From: Myxococcales bacterium
Lineage (GTDB): Bacteria; Myxococcota_A; Polyangia; Nannocystales; Nannocystaceae
NCBI GenBank assembly: GCA_020633315.1
Contig: JACKDV010000014.1
Coordinates: 1 to 64,000 of the forward strand
Length of the DNA stretch: 64,000 nt
Reading direction: 5' to 3'
The position numbers and the translations under genes are program-made. The notes below the pieces were generated by a model that saw nothing but the letters and a program-made list of their open reading frames with translations, was not told where the DNA came from and ran no database searches. Below are positions 27,260 to 40,454 of this stretch, one piece after another; position 1 is the stretch's first letter, and each line of letters starts with the position of its first letter.

Positions 27260-28441
27260 ATGCACCAGCGCAAGAGATCGTCGGGCTCCGATCGCGAACG
27301 CTACGACCTGCTCGTGGTCGGGGCGGGGCCGGCCGGCTGCGCCGCGGGCATCGAGGCGGCCCGGGCCGGCCTGCGGGTGGGCGTGCTCGACCGCGCCACC
27401 TTCCCTCGCGCCAAGACCTGCGGGGACGCGGTCTCCAACCGCGGGGCCGCGCTGGTCGACGCGCTGGTCGGCCGCCCCGACGCGCTGCGCACCGTCCCCC
27501 ACGCCGAGGTGCGAGCCGGCGCCGCGGTGTTCCCCGACGGCAGCCGCGTCGTGCGGCGCTTCGACGACGCGCCCGGCTTCATCGTGCCCCGCCTGCACCT
27601 CGACGACCTGCTGCGCCGCGCCCTGGAGGCCGCCGGCGCGGAGCTCCGCCAGGGGGTCGCCGTGCGTCGCCTCGAGCGCGAGGGCGATCGCGTGGCGGGG
27701 GCCATCGCCGACGGCCTGCACCTGCGCGCCGACGTGGTGGTCGCCGCCGACGGCCCCGGCTCGGTCGCGTGGGCGGCCCTGGGCGTGCCCTACCGCCGCG
27801 GCATCCACCTCGGGGTGGCCATCACCGCCTACCACGAGGGCGTGGACCACCACGGGGCTCCCGACACCAACGAGCACTACTTCGAGCCCGACCTGCGCGG
27901 CGGCTACGGGTGGATCTTCCCCGCCGTGGACGGCCTGAGCAACCTGGGCGTCTACCAGCGAGCCGATCGCTTCGCGGCCCACGACGCCACGCTGCCCGAG
28001 CTGCTGCAACGCTTCGTGGAGCGCCACCCCGAGCGCCTCGGCGGCTCGCGCCCGCTCGGCCGCGCGCGCCGCTGGGCCCTGCCCCTGATGAGTCGCCCCT
28101 GGCCGCCCGCCGGACCCGGCGTGCTCACCTGCGGCGACGCGGCCTGGAGCATCGATCCGCTCTCGGGCGAGGGCATCTTCCAGGCGCTGCACACCGGGCG
28201 CCTCGCCGGGCGGGCGGCGGCCCGGGCCCTCGCCCACGGCGGCCTGGACCGCCTCGCCGCGCGCCGCTACCAGCTCGCCTGCGCCGCGAGCCTGGGACCC
28301 ACCTCGCTGGGCCGCCTCGCGATCCAGGAGGGCATGGATCACCTCGTCGCCCACCGCTGGTATCGCCACCCGTGGATCCGAAGGGCGATCGATCGCGGCT
28401 ACGGCAGCGAGGCCTTCGAGGTCAGCAAGCGGGTGTCGTAG
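27260..28441 (+). CDS. Geranylgeranyl reductase family flavoprotein
   Basis: 393 residues. Rossmann FAD motif GAGPAG at residues 21-26, followed by a VLDRATFPRAKTCGDAVS segment typical of geranylgeranyl reductases (PF-type 'FPRxKxCG'), and GDAAWSIDPLSGEGI near residue 295. The family reduces double bonds of prenyl chains or acts as related monooxygenase/dehydrogenase. It follows the halogenase after 57 bp in the same direction and may belong to the same transcript, but none of the known halopyrrole pathways has such an enzyme. A UbiA prenyltransferase 3.2 kb downstream is another possible functional partner. Confidence 0.75.
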   Translation: MHQRKRSSGSDRERYDLLVVGAGPAGCAAGIEAARAGLRVGVLDRATFPRAKTCGDAVSNRGAALVDALVGRPDALRTVPHAEVRAGAAVFPDGSRVVRRFDDAPGFIVPRLHLDDLLRRALEAAGAELRQGVAVRRLEREGDRVAGAIADGLHLRADVVVAADGPGSVAWAALGVPYRRGIHLGVAITAYHEGVDHHGAPDTNEHYFEPDLRGGYGWIFPAVDGLSNLGVYQRADRFAAHDATLPELLQRFVERHPERLGGSRPLGRARRWALPLMSRPWPPAGPGVLTCGDAAWSIDPLSGEGIFQALHTGRLAGRAAARALAHGGLDRLAARRYQLACAASLGPTSLGRLAIQEGMDHLVAHRWYRHPWIRRAIDRGYGSEAFEVSKRVS

Positions 28442-28454
28442 TACCCTGCCGCGC

Positions 28455-30389
28455 ATGCCCCTCCCCGCCCGGCTGCCGGCCCGCGCCCTGCGGGGCCTGG
28501 GCATCGCGCTCGCGGTGGGGCTGGTGTTCGCCGGGCCGGCGGCGCTGCTGTGGTACTTCGGCGGCGAGCGCCTGCTTCGGCCGGTGCCCTACTCGGGCTT
28601 CGACTTCGACACCCACGTGAGCCAGGTGTGGCGGGTGCTCGAGGGCCTGCGCGGCTGGGGCCAGCCGTGGGTCTACGACGTGCAGCACCTGGCCGGCTAC
28701 CCCAACGGCACGATCTTCGACGCGGACAACAAGGGCTGGGAGCTGTTCACCTTCGCGGTGGCCTCGCTGGGCGTGCCCGATGGCCTCGCCTTCAACCTCT
28801 TCGTGGTGGTCGCCCACCTCGCGGTGGCCCCGGTGGTCTATGCCTCGGCCCGGCTGTTCCGCCTCGAGCGTCCCTTCGCCCTGCTCGCCGCCGCCTTCGC
28901 CGTGCTCTACTGGTTCTTCGACTCGTGGAACCACTGGGAGTGGTTCGTGGGCATGATCGCCTATGCGATCGCCGGCTACCTGTTCCTGCTGCCGCTGTCC
29001 GCGTTCTACCGCTGGACCCGCGAGCGCCGGCCCTGGCAGGCGCTCGTCTGCGCGCTCACCATGGCCCTGGCGCACCAGGTGCACCCCTATACCTTCTTCA
29101 TCCTCGTGGCCCCGATGGCCGCGCTCTACCTGCGGCACGCCCGGGAGCTCGGCCGCCGCGAGCACCTGGTGGTGTGGGGCATCGTGGCCTCCACCGTGCT
29201 GGTCAACGGCTGGTGGCTGGGCAACGCCCTGCGCTTTTGGCACTACATCCTCGACTCCTCGCTGTTCGCCGATCCCACCCTCGACTCGCTGGGCTGGGAC
29301 CTGCTGGGCCTCGTCGGCGATCCCACCGCGATGGGAGTGATCGGCAACCGCACCGCCTTCCGCCTCACCCTGCTGGCAGGCGCGGTGGTGGGCGTGGTGA
29401 GCTGGTGGCGCAGCGCAGACGATCGCGCATTGCCCTTCGCCGTGGGCCTGGTGGTGCTGGTGGGCCTCACCTACCTGGGCGGCTACACCGTCTTCGCGCA
29501 GATCCAGCCCCACCGCCACGTGGGACCCACCGGCTTCCTCGCCGTGATCCCCTGCGCGGCCGGGCTGCAGCGCTTCGTCCGCGAGCGCCTGTGGGCCCGG
29601 CTGTCGCGACCCGCGATCGCTCTGGTGGCGGTGCTCGCCCTGCCTGCCGCGCAGCACCTGGCGCGCGACGTCCTGTACTTCGGCGCGCGCTCGCTGCCCC
29701 CGCCGGCGCCCCTGCTCGACGGCCAGCGCATCTGGTACACGCAGCTCGGCTACGGCCCCCACGGCGACTTCAGCTACGGCGACTGGACCCACGACGAGCT
29801 CGCCGCCTGGGTGCGCGAGCACGACGACCGCCAGGGTCGCTTCCTGGTGGAGGACTGGCACACCGGCGAGCAGCTCACCTGGAAGACCGACGCCCAGATC
29901 CTGGGCGGCTTCATCTGGCGCAACCTCGAGCACAGCTGGGCCCACTTCTTCCGCTGGCGCCCGCAGGGCATCGCCACCCCCGACGATCTGCACCGCTACC
30001 TCCACACCTACGGCGTGCGCTGGGTGATCATCTCCACGCCCCGCGAGCTCGCTCCGTGGTGGGATCGCAGCCCCGCGCTCGAGCTGGTGGGCGGCGTGAC
30101 CCACTTCCGCCTCTACCGCGTGCGCGAGCCCTCGAGCCTCGTGGCCCAGGGGGGCGGCAGGTTGAGCGCCCGCACCAACCAGCTCGAGCTCACCGGCAGC
30201 GACCCGGGCCGCGACGTGGTGCTGCGCTACCACTGGCTCGAGACCCTGGTGTGCGAGCCCGAGTGCCGGATCGAGCGCGAGCCGAACGACATCGACGGCG
30301 TGGGCTTCATCCGCGTGCCGGCGCCCCACCCGGCCGACCTCCGCATCCGCAATGCCTACCGCCGGGTGAGCGCGCCGCCGGAGCCATGA
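28455..30389 (+). CDS. Large polytopic membrane protein, GT-C / 6-PTP-synthase-related type
   Basis: 644 residues. About 11 hydrophobic helices occupy residues 15-420, followed by a soluble C-terminal domain of about 220 residues. An acidic motif in the first periplasmic loop (YSGFDFDTHVSQ) and the helix layout resemble GT-C glycosyltransferases and the '6-pyruvoyl-tetrahydropterin synthase related' membrane family. It starts 13 bp after the flavoprotein gene. Substrate unknown; a sugar or other group on a polyprenyl carrier is a reasonable guess. Confidence 0.6.
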   Translation: MPLPARLPARALRGLGIALAVGLVFAGPAALLWYFGGERLLRPVPYSGFDFDTHVSQVWRVLEGLRGWGQPWVYDVQHLAGYPNGTIFDADNKGWELFTFAVASLGVPDGLAFNLFVVVAHLAVAPVVYASARLFRLERPFALLAAAFAVLYWFFDSWNHWEWFVGMIAYAIAGYLFLLPLSAFYRWTRERRPWQALVCALTMALAHQVHPYTFFILVAPMAALYLRHARELGRREHLVVWGIVASTVLVNGWWLGNALRFWHYILDSSLFADPTLDSLGWDLLGLVGDPTAMGVIGNRTAFRLTLLAGAVVGVVSWWRSADDRALPFAVGLVVLVGLTYLGGYTVFAQIQPHRHVGPTGFLAVIPCAAGLQRFVRERLWARLSRPAIALVAVLALPAAQHLARDVLYFGARSLPPPAPLLDGQRIWYTQLGYGPHGDFSYGDWTHDELAAWVREHDDRQGRFLVEDWHTGEQLTWKTDAQILGGFIWRNLEHSWAHFFRWRPQGIATPDDLHRYLHTYGVRWVIISTPRELAPWWDRSPALELVGGVTHFRLYRVREPSSLVAQGGGRLSARTNQLELTGSDPGRDVVLRYHWLETLVCEPECRIEREPNDIDGVGFIRVPAPHPADLRIRNAYRRVSAPPEP

Positions 30390-30546
30390 GCGCCTCCCGA
30401 GCTACACCGCCCAGGTGAGCGCACCCGCACGGGACCGTCGTTCCCCCTCCGCACGCCACCATCGCGGGCGAGCCGGGAATCGCTCGGGAGACTCCGTGGA
30501 CCATGGATTGCACGACATCCGCCCGCCGCCGCGCAGGAGCACCGTC

Positions 30547-31590
<1,044 letters not shown>

Positions 31591-31632
31591 CGCCGTGGTC
31601 AGAGCCGCGGTGATGTGGGAGCATCCCCGCGG

Positions 31633-32442
31633 ATGCCGGAGCTGAAGATCGTCCTCGACGTGGCGCGCTACCGGCTCCGGCGCCTCGAGATGGCGAACCT
31701 GGCCGCCGCCGTCGCCATCATGCTGGCGCTGCGGCTGCCGGCGTCCGAGCTGCTGGTGCGCACCGCCTTCGGGGTGCTGCTCAACCTGCTGGTCTACCTC
31801 AACAACGACTGGCTCGATCTCGACGACGATCTGGCCACCAGCGCCCGCGACAAGGCCAAGACCGAGTACCTCGCCGCGCACCGCCGAGCCGCGGTCCGGG
31901 CCCAGCTCGCGCTGCTGGCCGTGCTCGCCACGCTGGCGCTGGGCTGGGGCGGCGGGCTGCCCTGGGCCCTGCTCGCCGGCGCCGGCGTGTGTGCCCTGTA
32001 CTCCGCCGTGCTCAAGCGCCGCCCCTTCGTCGACGTGCTCGCCATGATGGTGTGGGGCGTGGCCATGCCCGCGGTGGGCGTCCCCCCCGGCCACCCCGAG
32101 GCCTGGCCGCTGCTGGTGCAGCTCGGGCTGTTCTCGGGCGTGTTCGAGACGATCCAGGTGCTCCGCGATCGACAGACCGACGCCCGCCGCCACATCGCCA
32201 CCACCGCGGTGGTGCTGGGGCCCTCGCACACCCGCCGGCTCGCCCGCGGCCTGATGCTGCTGTCGGGTGCCTACGCCGCGTACGCCTTCCACCCGCTGCT
32301 GCTGCTGCCCTCGCTCGCCGCGGCCGTGCTGCCCGTCCCCCCCGCCGACCTCCAGCCCTACTGGCATCGCGTGCGGCTGCTGCTCGGTCCCACCCTGCTC
32401 GTCGAGTGTGCGCTCGTCTGGACGCGCGCCGGGGCCGGCTGA
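31633..32442 (+). CDS. UbiA-family prenyltransferase
   Basis: 269 residues, about 8-9 hydrophobic helices. The two Asp-rich motifs that bind prenyl diphosphate through Mg2+ are present: NNDWLDLDDD in the first half and RDRQTDARRH in the second. UbiA enzymes attach a prenyl chain to an aromatic or similar acceptor (quinones, hemes, chlorophyll, lipids). ATG 31633 is used; GTG 31615 is possible. The stop overlaps the start of the next membrane protein (TGATG), so the pair is translationally coupled. A geranylgeranyl-reductase homologue lies 3 kb upstream. Confidence 0.78.
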   Translation: MPELKIVLDVARYRLRRLEMANLAAAVAIMLALRLPASELLVRTAFGVLLNLLVYLNNDWLDLDDDLATSARDKAKTEYLAAHRRAAVRAQLALLAVLATLALGWGGGLPWALLAGAGVCALYSAVLKRRPFVDVLAMMVWGVAMPAVGVPPGHPEAWPLLVQLGLFSGVFETIQVLRDRQTDARRHIATTAVVLGPSHTRRLARGLMLLSGAYAAYAFHPLLLLPSLAAAVLPVPPADLQPYWHRVRLLLGPTLLVECALVWTRAGAG

Positions 32443-34322
32443 TGTCCCTGCCCCCAACGCTCGCGAGGCAGCGCGCGCTGCTGTGGGGCCTGGCCGTGGT
32501 GATGATCGCGGTGGCGGTCTACTGGCCCGCCACCTCGGTCGGCTTCCTCGCCGACGACGTCTACCAGATCGCCCTGAACGACGGCGTGGCGGGGCCGCGC
32601 GCTCCCTGGGCGCTGTACTCGCTGTACCCCGACGATCCGAGCGCGACCGCCGAGCACATGGCCCGCGGCTCGCTGCCCTGGTGGACCATCCCCCACTTCC
32701 GCTTCGTGCAGCTCCGCCCGCTGTCGAGCCTGCTGCTCGCCCTCGACCACGCCCTGCGCCCCCACGATGCCTTCGTGCACCACCTTTGCTCGCTGGCGTG
32801 GCTGGCCGCCGCCCTGCTCACCGCTCACGCCCTGCTGCGCCGCGCCACCACCCCGGTGGTCGCCGGGCTCGCGCTGCTCGTGTTCGGGCTCGACGAGACC
32901 TTCGGCTGGACCGTGGCCTGGATCGCCAACCGCTGCGCCATGGTGGCGGCCGCCTTCGCCTTCGCGGCCCTCGCCGTGCACCTGCGACGACTCGACGATC
33001 CGCGTCCACGCCTGGCCTGGCTCGAGGGCGGCCTGTGGCTGCTCGCCTTCGCGGCGGGCGAGTACGCCCTGTGCGGCCTCGCCTACGCCCTCGCCTTCGC
33101 GCTGGTGGGCCGCCGCGACGCCTGGGCCCTCCGCCTGCGCGCGCTCGTCCCCGTGGCCCTGGCCTTCCTCGCCTTCGTGCTCGCCTACCTCGCCGCGGGC
33201 GCGGGGGTCTCGGGCGCGAGCAGCTACGTCGATCCCATCGCCCATCCCGGGATGCTCGCCGCGGCCAGCCTCGATCGAATCCCCCGCATGCTCGGCGAGC
33301 TGTGGCTCGCCCTGCCCGCCGAGAGCGACCGCCTGCTCATGCGCTACGAGGGCTCGCTCCCCTACGCGCTCATGACCGGCCTCGCCGGCATCGACGGTCC
33401 CGCCGAGCTGGTCGCGGGCCATGCCCGCATGGTGCTGCTCCTGCTGCCGCTGGTGCTCGGCCCCAGCTGGTGGCTCGCCCGCCGCTGGCTGTCGCCGGCC
33501 GAGCGCCGCGCCGTGGCCTGGATGGCCCTGGGCTCGCTGCTCGCCCTCGTCCCGCTCGCCGCCATCCTGCCCTCCACCCGTGCCCTGGCCCTGGCCGCGC
33601 TGGGCCCCGCCGCGTTCTTCGGCAGCGTGGGCGTGGCCGCGGCCCGGGCCTTGCGCCCATGGCCGAGCCAGTGGCTCCCCCGCCTGCGCGCCGCCGCCCT
33701 GCTGCCGCTCGCCCTCGGGCTGCTGTGGACCAACACCGCGGTCGATGCCGCCTGGGCCCGCGCCCAGATCGCGGGCATCGGCAGCACCGGTCGCTCCTAC
33801 GCGCGCTTCCTGCTCGGGCCGGGCACCGCGGGCCTCGATCTCCGCGGCAAGCACGTGGTGGTGATCGCCGCCCCCGGCCTCGTCACCGGTCTGCACGGCC
33901 AGTGGATGCTGCACCTGTGGGGCCGCCCTGCGCCCGCCACCTGGCACACGCTGGTGATGGGCGACCGTCGCCTGGTGGTCCGCCGCTTCGACGAGCGCAC
34001 CCTCGAGCTGTCCACCCTCGGCCGCCCCCTGCTCGACCAGCCCCAGGAGACCCTCTTTCGCCCCCCCGACCAGCCCCTGGCGCTCGGCGACGAGATCGAC
34101 GTGGGCTCGTTTCGGGCGCGCATCGTCCACCTCCATCCCTCGGGCGGACCCGACGGGGTGCAGCTCGCCTTCGATCGACCGCTGCACGATCCCTCGCTGG
34201 TGTTCCTCGCCGCCGGGCCCGACGGGCTCGAGCCCTTCGAGCTGCCCGCCCCGGGCCGGGCGCGAGCCCTGCCGCCGCCCGAGCTGCCCGGTCTCGACGC
34301 CGACGCCACCCCTCCCCGCTAG
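32442..34322 (+). CDS. Polytopic membrane protein, GT-C glycosyltransferase-like
   Basis: 626 residues, about 10-11 membrane helices in residues 12-440, then a soluble C-terminal part of about 180 residues. The first extracytoplasmic loop contains FLADDVYQ, an acidic pair in the place used by GT-C enzymes that take sugar from a polyprenyl-phosphate donor. No closer family recognised. It overlaps the UbiA gene by one base and is followed by a lipoprotein gene after 72 bp. Confidence 0.6.
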   Translation: MSLPPTLARQRALLWGLAVVMIAVAVYWPATSVGFLADDVYQIALNDGVAGPRAPWALYSLYPDDPSATAEHMARGSLPWWTIPHFRFVQLRPLSSLLLALDHALRPHDAFVHHLCSLAWLAAALLTAHALLRRATTPVVAGLALLVFGLDETFGWTVAWIANRCAMVAAAFAFAALAVHLRRLDDPRPRLAWLEGGLWLLAFAAGEYALCGLAYALAFALVGRRDAWALRLRALVPVALAFLAFVLAYLAAGAGVSGASSYVDPIAHPGMLAAASLDRIPRMLGELWLALPAESDRLLMRYEGSLPYALMTGLAGIDGPAELVAGHARMVLLLLPLVLGPSWWLARRWLSPAERRAVAWMALGSLLALVPLAAILPSTRALALAALGPAAFFGSVGVAAARALRPWPSQWLPRLRAAALLPLALGLLWTNTAVDAAWARAQIAGIGSTGRSYARFLLGPGTAGLDLRGKHVVVIAAPGLVTGLHGQWMLHLWGRPAPATWHTLVMGDRRLVVRRFDERTLELSTLGRPLLDQPQETLFRPPDQPLALGDEIDVGSFRARIVHLHPSGGPDGVQLAFDRPLHDPSLVFLAAGPDGLEPFELPAPGRARALPPPELPGLDADATPPR

Positions 34323-34394
34323 CGTCCGTCGATCGTGCTACCACCGATCTCGTCCGTGGCCCGTCCCGCCGAGCAACCGCCCCGCCGCCTGCGT

Positions 34395-35540
34395 ATGTTC
34401 GCCTCGATCGCCGCGCTGGGCCTGGCGTGCGGGGTGACCCCCGATCCCCGGATCGCCGACGAGTTCTTCGCGCGGCTCGAGACGCCGCCCGTCGGCTGGG
34501 CCCCCGTGCCCTGTTCCGATCGCGAGCAGCGGATCGAGTCGACGCGTCGCATGGTCCACTTCGCGCAGGACCTGCGGGGCTACCTCCGCGAGTTCGACAC
34601 TCCCCTGCCCGAGCAGCTCCAGGAGCGGCTCGACCGCAGCGACCTGCTCGGCCCCGTCGACGACCTGCGCTGCGTGATGAACGACTTCCAGCGCCTCGAT
34701 CGCAGGATCGACCCCGACGCCCTCGACGTGCTGGGACACCTCTCCAACCTCTACGTGCTCAAGGCCCGCACCCTGTTCGCGCGCGGCGAGGATCGAGCCG
34801 CCTGGGATCACGTGCTGGGGGCCCTGCGGCTCTACGGCCACCCCGTGGCCCCCACCATGACCAAGCAGCTCACCCTGCTGCCGGTGCTCGAGGCCCTGCA
34901 CGGCATGCTGCGCGAGCACCCGGTGCCGCCCCCCACCCTCCGCGCGCTGGTCGAGGCCGTCGACGCCACCCTGGTCCCCACCCCGGTGCGCTGCGCCGCG
35001 CTGCGCCACGAGCTGCTCGAGATCGCCGTGGGTGCGTTCCGGGTGCACTTCGGGCAGCGCGAGCGGGAGGCCGTGGCCAGGCGCTTCGGCCTGCACGAGG
35101 CGATGCGAGCGTGGCAGCAGCACCGCGCGGGCAAGCACGGCCACCCCCTGTGGGACGCCTGGCGCGATGCCTACGACGCCCAGGTCCCGCGCTGCGAGCA
35201 GCAGCCCTTCGCGCACACGGTGCAGGCGGCCGCTCCCGCCCAGAGCCTCCTCGACCTGCTGCACCCGCCTACCGGGGTGGACGTGCGGGTGGCCAGCGAT
35301 CGCCTCAACCGGGCCGGGCCCCTCGTCGACGCGCAGGTGACCATGCTCGCCGTGCTGCGGGTGATGGCGCTGCGGGACGCCCTCGGTCGCGATCCCACCA
35401 CCACCGAGCTCGCGCTCGACTTCGGCCGACGCCCCCGCAACCCCTGGGATGGTCGCTACTTCACCATCGGCATCGCCGAGGGCTCGATCACCGTGACCCG
35501 CGGGACCTACGTGCGCACGCTGACCATCCCCGAGGCCTGA
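34395..35540 (+). CDS. Unknown lipoprotein
   Basis: 381 residues from ATG 34395, chosen because it opens a short signal with lipobox LGLAC (Cys13). The rest is mostly helical and charged, with no internal repeats and no family I know. It follows the GT-C-like gene closely in the same direction and could share its transcript. Confidence 0.6.
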   Translation: MFASIAALGLACGVTPDPRIADEFFARLETPPVGWAPVPCSDREQRIESTRRMVHFAQDLRGYLREFDTPLPEQLQERLDRSDLLGPVDDLRCVMNDFQRLDRRIDPDALDVLGHLSNLYVLKARTLFARGEDRAAWDHVLGALRLYGHPVAPTMTKQLTLLPVLEALHGMLREHPVPPPTLRALVEAVDATLVPTPVRCAALRHELLEIAVGAFRVHFGQREREAVARRFGLHEAMRAWQQHRAGKHGHPLWDAWRDAYDAQVPRCEQQPFAHTVQAAAPAQSLLDLLHPPTGVDVRVASDRLNRAGPLVDAQVTMLAVLRVMALRDALGRDPTTTELALDFGRRPRNPWDGRYFTIGIAEGSITVTRGTYVRTLTIPEA

Positions 35541-35609
35541 GCAACCGCGTCGGCCACCGCAAGCCTTGCGCGGTCGCTGCATTCCCTCACGAAGGGCCGG
35601 GGGTTGCGA

Positions 35610-35625
35610 TGGCACATGCCATGCA
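35610..35625 (+). promoter_or_regulatory. Possible sigma54 promoter before clpB
   Basis: TGGCAC (35610-35615), five bases, then ATGCA (35621-35625). The GG and GC pairs are 12 bp apart, the correct spacing for a -24/-12 element, and one base departs from TTGCA. It is 133 bp before the clpB start. It might be chance. Confidence 0.35.
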
Positions 35626-35757
35626 CATACTGCCCCCTGCCCGGAGGGAGCCGGGCGCCCACCACGATCGAGAGGCCATCCAAGGCCCCACCGTCGACTC
35701 CGCCGCCTCCCCCAAGGGACACGGCGCCGGGACGAGACGGGGGACAGGAGCACCACC

Positions 35758-38388
<2,631 letters not shown>

Positions 38389-38401
38389 TGCGGGAGGCGG
38401 G

Positions 38402-38423
38402 CCCCGGCACGCAGAGGCCGGGG
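38402..38423 (+). terminator. GC hairpin after clpB
   Basis: CCCCGGC and GCCGGGG form a 7-bp stem with an 8-base loop starting 14 bp after the clpB stop. No T-tract; probable terminator by position. Confidence 0.4.
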
Positions 38424-38642
38424 TCCATCGAGCCGCCGCGGAGGTACCGGGGAGGGTGCCTTCGCGGCGGCTTCGTTTCGCGAGCCGCTCGAGTCCATTG
38501 GTGACGGGAGCACCGTACATCCGGCTCCTCGGGCCCACGGGACGCGATTTCGGGTTTCGAGCGGCCGCCGAATGGGCAGACCTATTGGAGACGCGGCCCA
38601 GGCCGTGGTACGACTCCAATGATTCCACGCCGTTAGCGAGCA

Positions 38643-39434
38643 ATGAACGACTCCTTCAAGATGTTCATCATCGCCCTGGTGACGGCGCTGGCGTCCCAGC
38701 TGCTGCTGGGGCCGTACATCCTCAAGCTACAGGGCTTCGTGCCGGCCAGCGAGATGGCGCAGAGCCGGGCGACGAAGCTCGAGCAGGGCTCGACTGCACC
38801 GGTGACCCAACCTGCCGTGGCTCCGGCGGCGAAGCTCAATGCGCCCAACCTCGAGGGGATGAGCGTGGAGGTGGCACGCGAGCGGTGGCGCGACAAGGGG
38901 CTGGTCATCATCGAGGACGGTGAGCGGGTCGACACCGGCGCCGAGGCGGGCTCGATCATCGAGCAGCGCCCGGCGGCCGGCTCCCCGCTGGCGTCCAAGG
39001 AGATCCGCGTGACGGTGGCCAAGGCGGCCCCCGAGGTGCCGGTTCCCGACGTGGTGGGGCAGCCGCTCTCGGATGCACGTACCACGCTGGAGGACGCGGG
39101 CTTCGAGGTGCCCAAGCCCACCACCGAGGCGTCGCGCGAGCCGGCAGGGACGGTGATCAAGCAGATCCCGGCGGCGGGCGAGCAGGCCAAGTCGGAATCG
39201 ATCGTGCGCCTGGTGATCGCGGAGTCGCCGTCGATCTCGGTGCCCAAGGTGACGGGCATGTTCCTCTCCAAGGCCCGCAAGAAGCTGGAGGACGCCGGCC
39301 TGGCGGTGGGCAAGGTGAGCCGCGTGGAGCACGAGGAGCGCGGCGAGGACTACGTGCTGCGCCAAGACCCCGAGCCCAACGCCGAGGTGCCCCCGGGGAC
39401 CGAGGTGGAGCTGGTCGTGGTCGCGCCCAACTGA
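38643..39434 (+). CDS. Membrane-anchored PASTA domain protein
   Basis: 263 residues. One N-terminal membrane helix (about 7-27), a Pro/Ala linker, then three PASTA repeats (about 66-130, 132-197, 198-262), each with a 'VPDVVG...A...L...G' opening and 'PxxGxxV' turn. PASTA domains bind peptidoglycan fragments or act as spacers in cell-envelope kinases and PBPs. No kinase domain is attached, and the kinase at 30.5 kb is not adjacent. The protein would sit in the inner membrane with the repeats in the periplasm. Confidence 0.85.
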   Translation: MNDSFKMFIIALVTALASQLLLGPYILKLQGFVPASEMAQSRATKLEQGSTAPVTQPAVAPAAKLNAPNLEGMSVEVARERWRDKGLVIIEDGERVDTGAEAGSIIEQRPAAGSPLASKEIRVTVAKAAPEVPVPDVVGQPLSDARTTLEDAGFEVPKPTTEASREPAGTVIKQIPAAGEQAKSESIVRLVIAESPSISVPKVTGMFLSKARKKLEDAGLAVGKVSRVEHEERGEDYVLRQDPEPNAEVPPGTEVELVVVAPN

Positions 39435-39611
39435 CACCGCAGCCGGCCGCGTCGGGGCAGCACGGCCCTCGGGTGTGGCACCGCCCGGCGAGCCGGCTGC
39501 ACGGATCGTAGTCGCTGAGACCACGACGGCCGCGGATCCACGCCCTCGGCGCTCGGGGCCGCTCTCCCACCATCGTCAGCGGCGCCTCGACGGTCTAGAG
39601 TCGGTCCCGCC

Positions 39612-40451
39612 ATGGCCGACGAATCCCCGCTCGCACGCATCCGGCAGCTCCCGTTCCCCGCCTTCATCGCCATCGGGGTGGGCGCGGCACTCCTGGCGCT
39701 GGTGTTGGTGCTGCTGCTCGGACCGAGCAAGGGCGACGAGACCCACTCGGCCGCCGCCAAGGGCGAGGGGTCGGCCCAGGCCGGCGCGGCCGCGGGCGGA
39801 CCAGCAGCCGGCGACGACGCGGCAAACGGAGGTGGAGCAGCCGAGGGCGGTGCGAACGAAGGCGGGGGCGACGACGCAGCCGAGGAAGGCGGCGCGGCCG
39901 GAGACGACGCGGCCGAGGACGCCGTGGACGAGGCGGCCGACGAGGCTTCCCCCGCAGCAGACGAGGGCGAGGGCGGCTCCGCTGGCGAGGCCGACGAGGG
40001 CGTGGACGAGACGGCCGCAGGCGACGAGGGCATGAACGAGGCCGCAGCGACCACCGGCGAGGACGGTGATGACGGCGACGACGACGAGCCGGTGATCGAG
40101 GACGGCGACGAGGCGAACGAGCGCCCGAGCTCATCGGGCGACGGGAGCCCGGCGTCCCACGACAAGGGCTCCGACCCCGATGCCGAGGCCGATCTCACCG
40201 GCGAAGAGCTCTACGAGCAGGGCATGCAGGCACTGTCGGAGAAGCGCTACCGCGACGCGTACCGGCTGGGCACGCGCAGCTACTACAAGACGAAGTCCAA
40301 GGACACGCTGGCGCTCAAGGCCAAGGCGGCGTGCGGGCTCAAGGACGAGGACTCGGCCAAGAACGCGATGCGCGAGCTTCCCCTGGGCGACGACCGCCGC
40401 AAGGAGATCCGCAGCTACTGCCGCGATCGCGGCGTGCGGATGGGGCTGTGA
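39612..40451 (+). CDS. Membrane-anchored protein with acidic low-complexity spacer and TPR-like tail
   Basis: 279 residues. A single membrane helix (about 18-38) is followed by roughly 155 residues of Ala/Glu/Asp/Gly-rich sequence. The C-terminal 85 residues (LTGEELYEQGMQALSEKRYRDAY onward) look like two TPR-type helical hairpins. No enzyme motif. It reads in the same direction as the PASTA gene, 177 bp downstream, and converges with the HNH nuclease gene leaving only 3 bp. Function unknown. Confidence 0.6.
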   Translation: MADESPLARIRQLPFPAFIAIGVGAALLALVLVLLLGPSKGDETHSAAAKGEGSAQAGAAAGGPAAGDDAANGGGAAEGGANEGGGDDAAEEGGAAGDDAAEDAVDEAADEASPAADEGEGGSAGEADEGVDETAAGDEGMNEAAATTGEDGDDGDDDEPVIEDGDEANERPSSSGDGSPASHDKGSDPDAEADLTGEELYEQGMQALSEKRYRDAYRLGTRSYYKTKSKDTLALKAKAACGLKDEDSAKNAMRELPLGDDRRKEIRSYCRDRGVRMGL

Positions 40452-40454
40452 GCG

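Noticed and set aside
30415..30546. Longer start (GTG 30415) for the Ser/Thr kinase
   Set aside because: The extra 44 residues are Arg/Ser/Pro-rich with no conserved feature; ATG 30547 is the simpler start.
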